Positions 46,501 to 53,095 of a stretch of 64,000 nucleotides of DNA are shown piece after piece. The stretch lies in contig MU867065.1 of NCBI GenBank assembly GCA_033725935.1, positions 620,001 to 684,000 on the forward strand, read 5' to 3'. The stretch's first letter is position 1, and each line of letters begins with the position of its first letter. This DNA is from Cladorrhinum sp. PSN259. Lineage: Eukaryota; Ascomycota; Sordariomycetes; Sordariales; Podosporaceae. The position numbers and the translations under genes are program-made. Below the pieces are notes generated by a model. The model had not been told where the DNA came from and made no database searches. It was given only the letters and a program-made list of their open reading frames with translations.

Positions 46501-46628
46501 GGCACGTTGTTGGTGTCGGCAGCCCGTAGTTGAGCATTGTCTGCATGGACCAAAAGATGCAATAGACTAGGTCCTGGTAAACGTTGTGGAGGGTGATTGA
46601 TTATTGCGAGCGATTCGTGGGTAGCCAT
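31587..46628 (-). CDS. sidC: ferricrocin-type siderophore nonribosomal peptide synthetase
   Basis: One uninterrupted exon encodes 5013 residues. Domain order is A1-T1-C1-A2-T2-C2-T3-C3-A3-T4-C4-T5-C5-T6-C6. A domains start near residues 20, 1081 and 2708 (YTSGSTGTPKG, FTSGSTGTPKG, YTSGTTGTPKG). Carrier serines (GLDS/GIDS) lie near 573, 1648, 2194, 3273, 3864 and 4449. Condensation motifs lie near 773, 1851, 2404, 3483, 4095 and 4679. This layout, with extra T-C units and a terminal C domain, is that of the SidC/NPS2 family, which builds the cyclic hexapeptide ferricrocin from Gly, Ser and three N5-acetyl-N5-hydroxyornithines in the cytosol for iron storage. The neighbouring ornithine N5-monooxygenase supports this. 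Oddities: A1 has GRIGGGQVKLRG where other A domains have R-x-D-D-Q; C4 has FHGLYDA; A3 ends with NNKAEMK instead of NGKxDR; the end carries an acidic insertion. The exact peptide made is inference. Confidence 0.9.
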   Translation of the reverse strand: MATHESLAIINHPPQRLPGPSLLHLLVHADNAQLRAADTNNVPAIDFLPSARSQTTTTISYAQLHHASNALAAKITSLAKVPPDAPQFVVPVLVPQSPHLYIALLAVLKAGGAFCPLNLDVPTERAKFILEDVDARVIITVAEYSSNLTSDDPKRVVLIIDDDAVTRDEPPGHVEHRKAGPDDLAYVMYTSGSTGTPKGVGVSHDAAVQSLLAHDRHIPPFERFLQFAAPTFDVSVFEIFFPLYKCKTLVSCARQAMLNDLPGVMRRMNVDACELTPSVAGSLLRKRENAPELRVLLTIGEMLIKPVVEEFGGSGQRPSMLWGMYGPTEAAIHCTVHPEFASSTAVSDIGVPFDTVSAFILDLPEDDSTYCEFRVLPRGEIGELAVGGPQVAQGYINRPELTAKAFIDTLYGRLYRTGDKARIQPDGTLECLGRIGGGQVKLRGQRIELGEIEHAALRTEGCHGSVAAVINNIIVLFCAVDHTDQIVSAITESCKSWLPGFMVPGDIIVTKEFPRLPSGKIDRKTMIADYSNRSQHNDQVDATTFQDELEERLCKLVGAALGTKVNPRQSLIQAGLDSLTAIKLASSLRQDGLSTSIGAVDILAARSVSALRSQVLQLGVRGIPEQLWGVTDYQNVIAEFPQLRSMRDIIEHIHPCTPLQTSMLAETVANPRAYCNWIELLFPSDFAEATIRSWFQQLAQDNEILRSGFLHHRAEFLQIVFNSLNESAISTSDSLTRDFELTKDDDFLRPFRVQISTSSSSNGTTAVIQLHHAVYDGWSWDSLMLDLARLVKGDQVELRPQFRSVSSYFHSATFADTSNRAKEFWAEYLLDFQPPPLPILRAEVGNTSDVSSYSATVNLSPSELQKNLTDVHCGIQTIFQASLAWLWGSMVGTEDVVVGSVTSGRTIPVPNIEDVIGPCIASVPIRTNILQVRTLKELLISVQSASRATLRHSILPLADIKRAAGIRLGQPIYDVLFVYQESLNSKKRASSVIKEVGHQDYLETRLLVEVEPKDNEFVIRVTYHHDTFHPQQIEFMTEHLQTLASYCVKNLDADMESIGSIFSRSQLSIFNPQPKSFSGIPDLARAVELVARRTPEKPALCFADNISEDAVRSTTITFDQLDQEANRISWYLIREKNVKPGGVVAIVMDKSVNLYVGILAILKAGCAYLPLLPTTPLPRIQLIFEKAAVNICLTDTATYGKLKTGLPSEFVDLATQDFSSFPTTSNFAHRPDPNRLAYVIFTSGSTGTPKGVCVTQLNMTSNLDVLSRIYPGGPEARLLQSCSQAFDVSVFEIFFTWTQGMCLCSGTNDMLFADLELSIRKLDVTHLSMTPTVASLVNPAKVPGVRFLVTAGEPMTETVARKWGDKLFQGYGPSETTNICSVKKMGRPNQAIRHLGWSLENTSTFVMPKDGGLDIVPLGCLGEFCFGGDQVAQGYLGVPELTAQKFIQHPEFGRLYRSGDLGRMLPDGSMVIVGRVDDQIKIRGQRVELGEVTSLLRPSEDCVTILVRGDGTSADQIISFVVPVGQKDSTDCHLLELANPELQHQIREFHQLLGSHLPAYMIPSAIIPVSVLPTTPSGKLDRPRLLQAFRSLTQEQLGVLSPGAESDGDTEEWADVELRVADAISVALGVRRQDVRRLRPLVTLGLDSISAIQVAKEIKTGFDIQCPISLILQNPTVARLATAVRELMAATRERVTKQEVLLPERVVDAVTQKLRRHGITFTTILPCTPLQEAMLAASAGKRSYVNRMLFRIKVDLTKLRDAWDQMTTRHDILRTCFVKTNDIQRPLVQVVLRSCKTRWLELEAAESSVDSYVDYQVSLLPDGIDSLEPAVSFAIIDKKEEIFLSFVCHHALYDGVAIDRLLYEVEQTLYDQSLSRTPSYEDFLRTSLYLPDSTDVFWLDHLSEFEPKLITDLILNGPEPRSFTESFTFSEIPLTRVRKHARDLGTSLLALMQTSWATTLACVFHTGDVCFGNVVNGRSVPVNGIDELVAPCFNTIPVRMEIEENRNRKANLQVMKSFQRLNSDMIKYQFTPLRKIQGLVGGKRLFDTLLLMQNGTRQLDSSLWEVISDEGEMDVPVVCEVVPDTQRDSLAVKLHIHGGTLSRKTARVLLDVFTCSLRSALEFPAALIIGADGLSGLTKEKLPILQAKPDPRVQASSTADRETWTTTETAIRTVLAGFSASNGNIKRDTTIYQLGLDSISAVHIASALRESGIQVLASDIISNPTCASLARFIESNRQASTSKMALKYNFAGFGAQIQRQLVAQGIDMDAVQAVIPCTPLQAGMMAQFLQSGGQDYFNTLQLRFLPEINPCEIRAAWERVCEAHPILRTGLISVEHNNCAFAVVQWRSNNIWSREDSEDHIPRPINSDLVIESPHKQLWKMIVAEGESAEEGAVMVLGIHHALYDARSLRLILQDFSRALRGADLKGSVSIEKAALDILSQTSGLAGTTNAFWKDQADKVVINGFPVLTPLRKHERKILTQSTASTVPLATLEKAIASAGYTMQAVLQAAWARILSSYLGETSVVFGVVLSGRNTDATRDAVFPCITTLPVIAENSESNQHLLERMLQYNTQLYKQQHQPLTRIQQWLGVPDTKLFDTLLVYQKFDIGESEVYPWCIEKESAHVDYPLSIEIEPTTDGGVGYQVTFFDDVLPKEQAVILLQQFDAVVQHLALEPEGNESDLSVAVPHVFSVLPPEEATLPTEIKFLHQFMERQAIETPEVVALHFVQSFRGDRPVGQEWTYSEVNANGNRVGNLLAPRVKAGDIVAVYFDKCPEAYFSILGILKSGCAFVALDPSAPASRNEFIIGDSGASVLLTSAEKASQLGFPVSVPVVSIEETSLAYASSKPLALSRPLQPNDVCYCLYTSGTTGTPKGCEITHDNAVQCMLAFRHIFRGHWESDSRWLQFASLHFDVSVLEQYWSWSVGITLVAAPRDVILEDLAGTISRLNITHIDLTPSLARLVHPDDVPSLCRGVFITGGESLKQEILDVWGDKGVIYNFYGPTEATIGVTVFPQVPANGRASNIGKQFINVGSYVLKPGTEQPVLKGGVGELCVSGQLVGKGYLKRDDLTAERFPTLSQFGDRIYRTGDLVRVLHDGCFDFLGRADDQVKLRGQRLEIGEINHAIRKGVDEVKDVATLVIRNDSQKKDFLVSFVVAGNYSGARQQLEVVEGPRASELCRQVRDACRTKLPGYMVPTYVLQLPFIPLSANNKAEMKQLRAFFGKISPERLVALASSTDQSSQVLTATGKKVAEAIAAMQQIDTESITPQSSIFELGIDSISVLRLTRALKNGGLQQATPALILSNPLIGDLSRALETNKPSPDSVAAARQVVSACAHKHRSLVCTELGASPEDVEYIAPCSALQEGMMSRPVAYCNSFRIKFASGVSPVQVQEAFGRLVAAFPILRTRFVMTSDGVIQAVLRNDKAIKVNMLLAGHEEGPLGLHRKDWVSRNKEFVSEPISAAIICHGNETQPEEVELLLNIFHGLYDANSLDLMLDHLAQQIEGNQTQDDAPSFLEALYHGPLQNFIGSKSFWVDHLRSFSLPAFLHAVSDLQVVNHACSVAFEDLESVRAGLGITHQALVQAAWVKVLQKRQSQNPTIGVIVSGRSIHLDGAERVVGPLFNTIPFHAQISPSNGRNQTTWETLLRQCHEFNTAVVDFQHVPLRDIQKWCSGGKPLFDTLFSFQREENSSTRRAQWLDVVQSEPNADYPLALEATLSADSKSLHLLLVAQEGRLIDSEGLLEMMAHLRGCLQEMASDTKAVIGSSKGMSQSSERMIDSPMREHSEGNWIHPTYQCVGLLTVRGLDHDSGVAVSTRPSGEFDNGTDRDPRIHVLADCLRQEIAALAGLEGNGEAISESTSIFELGLDSIDAIKLSARLKERSVFLTTGQLMKAQTIRDMLVQLSDQQQRNEDRDRQIAPKLATTDRLKDYLSETLQVKLGPDFDRVKEFDVRPVTALQDSMVADMLNSDFRLYFNHDILELSPSVDIGRLKKAWTDVILSPDNAIYTAWFLPVYSQGMGFGYCLVEGCDTRYMDGTPHFWFENTLKKGTSEELDNICETARQRAGAKDGCGDLLQLTLAKTMDSDRRFLVISIAHALYDGWSLGLLHQDVQAAYNGLRLPSRREPAGRLPSAVYSILQSGHEKEPEKFWSGYLAGSTPTILPATTTRPKSSGNSIHRKELVSSRSLTEISAFCKANGITIQVLGQACWAALLAYHTGGLLDVTFGVVLSGRDNAELENVSYPTMNTVAVRTILHGTIASWMRYMQNNMGSVRRFQHYPLLKAQRLAGSKGPLFNTLFMQQQQPAASSQADSERLWKSVDGFAAIEYPICVEIEMMSTGLVWRTACDTNHVSIEYSNALSAQLDSVLGHILQSSTHEVLLFSGKELSICGLPSIQLKRSDGSSSETLTDLVPAEDAERVWTPTELLIRDALAEVSGVPVESIHHGLSIYSLGLDSISAVKASSVLRKKGVKLGFRNMLRAKCISEMAELAQEKSEEEKTEESPDTVLPLEHLDVQGALKEHGITSAETALPATSMQIHMLSVWHNTKGAIFYPEFKYQLAGSGSVTLASITQAWNRLVAETPILRTVFIPINSWSIPMLQVVVSEADFEKNPPAVEATRHRYTRLLNKLRKKLHLGSTSTPADAWVACTSKGPLTQPYNCLEVRRERKKQDVWALRLRIHHALYDAVSLPVIMKRFAELVQASDQQVQESQEQSQAPMHSVWEQAIAAELSSSAKGSLESFWKTYLKGVQISTDKLTTHKLVSSNVSSRTSVFRRSVIPDVSNISKLCRTNGVSIQSLFFAAYAHFLSTEKGDDVVFGIYLANRAEEYEELTTYPTLRLVPLRVKLNGPIWTVAKKIQEDIHSIMTGRNASVGLWQIKEWTGIVIDSFVNFLGAGTAAKDNGDGRDGKIRLEVLKDVDVEGGEDNDVKYAEEDMKHMEGKENSGHADVGEHVGVQIREAKEFVRVREAYPAAVDVEVALDEDAGMDIGVFGMGCKIDEDGARKVVEGVVGILTGLE

Positions 46629-48334
46629 GATCTCTTCCCGGCTGTCCGGACGCCCTCAGCTATCATAAAAATTGATGTAAGAGGTATGGAGGTATTGAAA
46701 ACAGGTGTGTAAGAGAACCTGGAACTGAAAAACCTCAACAGTGCATCAACGGGAGCGGTTCCATCCAACGGGTTCGGGAAGTTACCCTCCCACGCTACCA
46801 GACAAGGGGACTACTCAAACACACCACACTTCCTTCCTAGACGGGAAGATACGTACCTACTATATCCAGGTTCAAAAGTCCACCTTCGGCTTGGTGCAGT
46901 CTGAATCTGCAGTCGAGGCCCAAATGCCGCGTTTCTGATTGGTCAGACCAGAATGGAGCCTTGATCTGAAGGGTGGGTGATTACTTTTGGTTGCAGGTGA
47001 TTGGTCAAACGCCAGGGTCGCAGTTGATTTTCCTGGCGGGAAGGTACCTATGTCTTTCTGGTGATGTGTTTTCATCTTTGTCAGCTTCCAGGTTTGTTGA
47101 TTTTGAGGCTGTAATTAAATTTTGGGATGAGTGGTGACTTGATTGGAGCCAATTGATTTGAGGGCCGCCCACAAAGGGACGACTGTCGGAAAGAAATACC
47201 ATACATCAACATTCCTTGCTTAGTAACCTGAAAAAAAGAGACGAAGAACAACCTGGAACATGTAAAGTACCTTATCTCATCGAATTTGAAGCTTTCAAAG
47301 TCTCCAGGCAGAAGGTATAAGGTTTGAGATGGAACGTGAGACGACTCCGACAAGTGGATCAAGAGCTGACAGGTGTGGGAAGTTGGGAAGGAGCGGGATT
47401 TTACTGGGTAGTCCGACACTGCAAGGGCTGGAGTGAAAGATCCTTGGTCGAGGAAAATGCAAATGGGTTTCGATGATGGGGAGGTGGGCCCAGCGTTTCC
47501 CAGCTCCCTGGTTTGTTCGAGCGGATGACGGATGTCAGCGGCCAGGGGTTGCAAAAGGGTAATTCGGGGAGAACGATCTGGGCATTTGGCATCGATGGAG
47601 CTAGTGGACAAAAAGCAGGGCAGATCTGGTCTTTGTCTCAATCATTCTAACAAAACATCTCATCTACAAGTTCTTTCCATGATATAACTTTAAAGACTAT
47701 TCGAGAAATCCTCGAATATTACAAGTTAATAATCACCCCTCTTCCTCATTGGAGTTACTGTTAGTCATTGTGGGATTTGTCATTGCGTCACGACCAGTGA
47801 ACCAACCCCCTCCCCCCAACTTCGCCTTTCCATGACCGTCCTGAGATATTGGCTCGTTGGATCTTTGTCATCCAATGCCACATGCCCGTCAAAGTCCCGG
47901 AAGAGGATTGGTCTCTGCCCGTCCACTCCGATTTACGCCCACATGATCCGGCACTCGGCCTCCCAAGTTTGGTCAACCCGCAGTTTGCAGCACACCTTGC
48001 TGAGCGTGGAGGGTGTCACAAAATGTCACCCCCCCCATTTTTATGATTCCCAAGCTCGGCCTCTTGCAGATTCCCACTCCATAATCCGTAGATCATCGGC
48101 TGATGCACCCCACGAGCGGCAGAATCCATTGGGGGTCGGTTCTAGCAGATATGAGTAGGACCCTGAAAAATCCGCTCGATTTTTCAACATTGAACAAAAA
48201 TGCAATTCTTTTTGAGCCAACCACACCATAGAACCCAAATGACAAATGCCTGTGCCCGAACCCATAACCATGAAAATATTATATACAGAAAGAAAAAGAT
48301 GCAGCACATGTGAAGAAAATAAACGTCATGTCTA
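46629..48334. other. 1.7-kb intergenic, NRPS promoter region
   Basis: This lies between the sidA stop and the NRPS start, both on the minus strand. No coding frame is supported. It contains single HGATAR words at 46660-46665 (CTATCA, read TGATAG) and 47272-47277 (TTATCT, read AGATAA), but no full ATCWGATAA site. Confidence 0.5.
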
Positions 48335-50075
48335 TCACCTGGAAGCGCCAAAAATAGACTCAACAATCTCCCCGGACCGTGTTCCAAGAACGGAAAGTAG
48401 GGTATCACTCAACTAAGATGGGGGTTAGCGAACAAGTCACACAAAGAGAGTAGCCAACTGCAAGAAAACTTACACCATGGGTTCCTTCACAGCAACCTTG
48501 TAACCAAACGCCAGATCCCTTAGCAACGGCACCATCCGCAAACTTCACGCTGTAGTTGCGGCCAACCTCAATCACGCGTGTCGATGCGACCTGCGCCTTG
48601 TTGGCCGTCTCTACAACCCACCTATCTTTCCGTGGGAGAGCAAGCTGCTGCTCCTTGGAGACATCAAACTCGGGGAGGAGGTTGTAAGCACCCCTGAGAA
48701 TGTCCACGTGGGCGGTTCTCTTGTAGCCGGTGGCACAAACAACGAGGTCGACATCCAAATCCTCCTCCTCGAGCAGGGGACCGTCTGTGACACCATCAAC
48801 TGGAACAAGTGCGACCTTGATGCGAAGACTAGCACCCTTGTCGTCAACCTTGACAAGCTCGCGGCCGGGCAAGATACGGTGGGGCCACTTCTTTTCATTG
48901 ACACCGAGCAGCCTCTTCTGGTGGTACATGGTCTCATAGAGGTGCTCGATGAGCTGTAACCTGACGACGCCGTAGTTGGTGGCACGAGCCTCGTGAAGGA
49001 AGCTGGCCTTGTAAGCAGCCGACTTGGGGAAGATTCTGTCAATGTACTCGGGGTTGAAGATGGAGTTGATGAATGGTGAATCATCGCTGGGCTTGAGCCA
49101 CTCGGACCTCATTATCATGTAGGTCTTACTGTTGGGATACTGATTCTGGACGTTGCTGAAGATCTCGGCAGCGCTCTGGCCGGCACCAATGACGGCAACA
49201 CGAACGGGATTGGTCTTGTCGCCGAGGATCTTGGGGGCATACTGCGCAAACTGGGAAGAGTGAAGAACACGGGGATGGCGTGCGGGGAAGATCTGAGGAA
49301 TGGAAGCCTGGCCACCGGCGGCAACGATAACGTTACGGGCCTGGACGGTGGTGGTGGCACCAGTCTTGATGTTGCGAGAAGTGACCTCGAAGATTTTGGT
49401 GGGTCCGTCCTCCTGGACAGGCGCAATGCTAACTACTTCGCTCTGGTAGCGGACAACGTCATCGAAGTGGCGGGCGCACCAGCGGAGGTAGTCCTCATAC
49501 TCGGCGCGCGCAGGTAAAAAGGTGTCCAGGTTGGTGAAGTCGACCAGGCGGTCATTCTTGTGGAGGTAGTTTAGGAAGGTGAAGTGAGACCGAGGGTCAC
49601 GGAGAGAAGCGAGATCCTTGATGAAGGAGATCTGCATCCTTGCGCCAGGCAAGAGCATGCCGGCGTGCCAAGCGAACGCAGGCTGCTTCTCGAGAAAGAG
49701 AACCTTGGGACATTGCTTCATCTTGCCCGCTTCGAGCGCATCGTGGAGAGCAACGGCAATAGCGACGCTGGCGGGGCCGAAGCCGATGCAGACAACGTCT
49801 TGCACGGATTCGGGGTCTGAAGGAATGACATATTGGCTCTTGAAGCGGAAGTCACTAGTGCCGTTGACAAGCTGAGGAACAGACTCGCTGTCAGAGCGGA
49901 CAGACGACGTGTCCGCGGTATCGATGCTGTGAGGAGACATGGCGGCGGCGGAGGCGGAAGGGGTAGAAGCAGACTCCGGTCCGGAAGCGGGAGCGGGAGC
50001 GGAAGAGGAGGAGAAGGGGGTCGGACGGGATGATCGCAAACCCAGCTTTTCAAGCAGTCGAGGGACTCTCGGCAT
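48335..50075 (-). CDS. sidA: L-ornithine N5-monooxygenase
   Basis: Exons 50075-48474 and 48412-48335 (intron 48413-48473, GTAAGT...TAG, phase 0) give 559 residues. This flavin N-hydroxylating monooxygenase converts L-ornithine to N5-hydroxyornithine with NADPH and oxygen, the first committed step of hydroxamate siderophore synthesis. An FAD-binding motif (CIGFGPASVAIAVAL) lies near residue 93, an NADPH-binding motif (VAVIGAGQSAAEI) near 295 and the substrate-binding DLVVCATGY near 450. The short last exon supplies the family's C-terminal LSDTLLSVLGTRSGEIVESIFG, which directly continues GCCEGTHG; the unspliced frame lacks it. The first 90 residues are Ser/Pro/Ala-rich and disordered. The frame continues upstream to 50351, but that part looks like leader sequence. 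Four SreA-type GATA sites lie upstream. Confidence 0.93.
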
Positions 50076-50842
50076 GAAAGCCCCGAGAAAAAAATCACAA
50101 CAGTTTGTTGACCAGCGTAGAGGGATTAATGGCGTAGTGGCTTGCCGGTAGTGTGGTGGGGAAGGTCCAGACAAAGGCAAGAAACAGATAAAACAAACAA
50201 AAATGATGCCTTGATTGGTAAATGGGAAGATGAAAGAGAAGAAATCGAAAGATGGCGGCATCAGAGAGAAGTGGACGTGCCTGCCGTTTTGATATTCGCC
50301 CGCCCCGACCCGTCGTGTGCCCTTCCGGGAAGGAGTTGAGGCCGATGGCACATTCCGGCCTCTGAGAGTTGTGCGACCCCTGGCTCTGGAACCACGAGGG
50401 TTCCCATTTCACTTTCTAATCGACCCCCATGTGCCCGTTCTCCTGTTGCTCATCCGCTCGTCATCCGCTGGTCCTTGACGAAACAGCACCCAAGCACCGA
50501 GGCCGGGTTGAACGAATGCAGGGAGTTTCCTGCGCCATTGCGGAGACGTTGCTTGTTCGAGCAATCGGTGACACGATCCAACCATGGAGTGGAGGTGCGG
50601 GGGGGTCAATGAGAAATTTTTGGGCGATTTTCTGGGAATGCCACGCTTCAGGCAATTTCGCTGGCACTCACCGGATCATTGGAAATTGCCGGTTGGCAGA
50701 TGACAGACGGATCGATGATGGCTGCAAGTGGACGTTCTCCGTCTCGATGGGTGAAATGGGCGTGCGTGCGTGCAATGGGTGATGCACAAATGACTGACGT
50801 AACGTACTGGGACAAGCGCTCTGCAGCTTTCTTGCAATTTTT

Positions 50843-50869
50843 CCAGGGATTCCAGGGATTCCAGGGATT
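50843..50869. repeat. 9-bp tandem repeat, three units
   Basis: CCAGGGATT is repeated three times without mismatch, 770 bp upstream of the sidA start and 50 bp from the nearest GATA site. Confidence 0.9.
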
Positions 50870-50919
50870 CTGAGGTAGCACTGCGGTGGGGGATTCAGCG
50901 GCATCGGTCTTATCTTTGG

Positions 50920-50928
50920 ATCAGATAA
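50920..50928 (+). promoter_or_regulatory. SreA-type GATA site
   Basis: ATCAGATAA is an exact match to the ATCWGATAA consensus of the fungal iron-responsive repressor SreA. It is 845 bp upstream of the sidA start, next to a second GATA core (TTATC at 50910-50914). Function is inferred from the match and the target gene. Confidence 0.6.
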
Positions 50929-51099
50929 GATGAGATCAGTGGAGATGAGTGGCATTCATCACGGGATGAGAAGAGCCCATTTGCTGAGCGTTCCTCTGCT
51001 GGCGGCGACTAGGCCTTCTCTGGCTCCGAGATGCGGACCCCGAGCACACCCAACGTCGCAGCTTGGCTCTGCAAGGCCGGGATGAAATGAGAAAATTGT

Positions 51100-51108
51100 T
51101 TATCAGAT
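51100..51108 (-). promoter_or_regulatory. SreA-type GATA site
   Basis: TTATCAGAT, read on the minus strand as ATCTGATAA, is an exact ATCWGATAA match about 1.0 kb upstream of sidA. Confidence 0.6.
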
Positions 51109-51566
51109 CGTATGACCGTGGACGCTATCCCCTGCATCCAGATGGCCTTTGTTGTTGGAGGATCGTGCGATGGGGCAGAAAGAGCTGAAGGGAGTTTGTT
51201 AAACGGAGTGCTCCGGCCGGGATGGGAAATGTGCAAAAGATGGGAGAGTAGACAGAAAAGTCAATTGGGTTTGTGTGTTCTGTTCCTGGATGTCGTTGCA
51301 TTTCTGGTTCCGGCAGATTGGATGGCAGTCAGACTTGAAGGGGTGATGCCTCCGAATGTTCTCCAGCTCCGATGGAGCAGACACCATCTTCTTCGGCCGA
51401 GCTGTCAACAGAAGCTGCTATATCCCAGGGACTGTAACGGGAGAAAACGTGTCTGCAAAATTTTACTGAAAAAGATGCCACCTGGGCAGTTCCACTCGTT
51501 CCTTGCCAACTCCGAGCAGGCCCCACCGTAGATGCCGAGGAGATGCAGATGGCGCAACAGATGATC

Positions 51567-51585
51567 TTATCAGATCATCAGATAA
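51567..51585. promoter_or_regulatory. paired SreA-type GATA sites (inverted)
   Basis: TTATCAGAT (51567-51575) and ATCAGATAA (51577-51585) face each other across one base, forming a near-palindrome of two exact ATCWGATAA sites about 1.5 kb upstream of sidA. Paired GATA sites are typical of high-affinity binding by the two-zinc-finger SreA class. Confidence 0.65.
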
Positions 51586-53095
51586 GTTGTGTCGTGGCTC
51601 CAGTGCCAAGCAATCTCCCCCACAATCCGTGCCATGGAACTTGGCAAAAAGAGAAAAATCGGACGACCGGCAAACACACAATCGCGGCCAATGCCTCTTT
51701 TTGCATGTGCAGCCGCTGAATTCCAAAATTTAACAAATATCCCTCGCTGGGATTTTGAAAAGCCGACCTCGGCCTGCCATTGGTCTTTCTCTGATCTTTT
51801 TGGTCTTTTGAGATGGCCGCTTCCATCAAGAAGGATGTGTGGTTCAGGGTTCTAGTTCTGGCCGTTGTCCTGTTTGCGTCGATTGCTTGGTTTCTCTCGG
51901 TCAGTGATGACGCGAAGATCTAATTGCGGTGAGAGCACAGATCGATGTTAGATAGCTGTGGGATTTGGCTAATGGAAACGGGTTTCGCTAACAGTGGGGC
52001 TCCAATGCCAGATTCACAAGCACAGCAGCGCCGAGATTCTACGATGCGAACCGCCAAAAGCAGGAATCGAATTCCAGCGCACATTACCCCGCACCGCTGG
52101 TCGAAAAAGAACTTTTTGACGACGACACCTTCCAATCACGGGTATTTCTTGCCTCGGATCTAAGCCGACCATTTTGCGACACACAGTTTTCATCTTCACG
52201 AGAATCGTCGTCGCCACCTGATCGATCAAACATGTTGTAAGGAGATGGGAGGAATAAGAATGCGAATCGGGATGGGGCTAGGCCGCCAAGGATGACCGTT
52301 GCGGCGTTTTTAAGCTTCTTTCCCTCACCGACGCCACCGCGTTATTGATCGCATCAACGATCAGATTGCATTGGCCCTGGTCGACCCTGTGGTGGACTTG
52401 CTAATTCGCCCACGCCGCCCAACTTACAACCCCATCTTCCTCTCAGACCCGGCCTGTCCGTTTGGAAACCCTCGGCGAGTGGTCATATCACAACACGAGA
52501 TACGGGATGCATCAAAAGGTTTGTCATTGGTTGCATCAGGATCAATCAAGGGGTATTTCGGTCGTGTTTGCAGGTAAGGCTGCTGTGGCTGTCTGGCACA
52601 ACATGAGTGCGACTGTTCAGCTTCCCGCGCAAGAGCAAATGAGCGTGAAGAATTTGGTAGTTGTTTTCCCTGAAACATGGGAGGCGCAGTGCATTAGCTT
52701 TGGTCTTTCATTACAGCCCTGGGAGCCTCCCCCGCTTAATCTCGCGATGACTTCCCAGTGGTCGCCGGTAGATTTCGTGTACGAAACAACTTTCCTCCGT
52801 CTTACGCCAAGAAAACCGTTGCAACCCCTACAGGGCAATCCATCATCCTCGTGGCAGGGTAAAGTTTGTGGGGAGAGTCTGGGTTGCAGATGAAGGGACC
52901 CCTCAGGCTCTCAGCCGCGTCGACATGTTTAAGTAGAAATTTTAGCACCAGTTCAGAAGACGCGCATTTCCTGGGAATATCTTGCCTGTCAAGACATCTC
53001 GCTCCCGTGATTTTGTGGACGACACATCTAGCTGTAATTATTCTACGACGACTTTGACACCAGGTGATACCCCTGACATCCAGCCAGCGACCAAG

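Larger units (their letters stand above)
50076..53095. other. 3-kb gene-free region, sidA regulatory region
   Basis: No gene is supported; the short frames are inconsistent. It holds four exact ATCWGATAA sites (listed separately), one plain TTATC at 50910-50914, a 9-base triple repeat, and at the right end the promoter of the single-pass membrane protein gene. Confidence 0.5.

Noticed and set aside
50076..50351. In-frame upstream extension of sidA (92 residues)
   Set aside because: Phe/Cys/Ile-rich sequence unlike the family N-terminus; treated as 5' leader.
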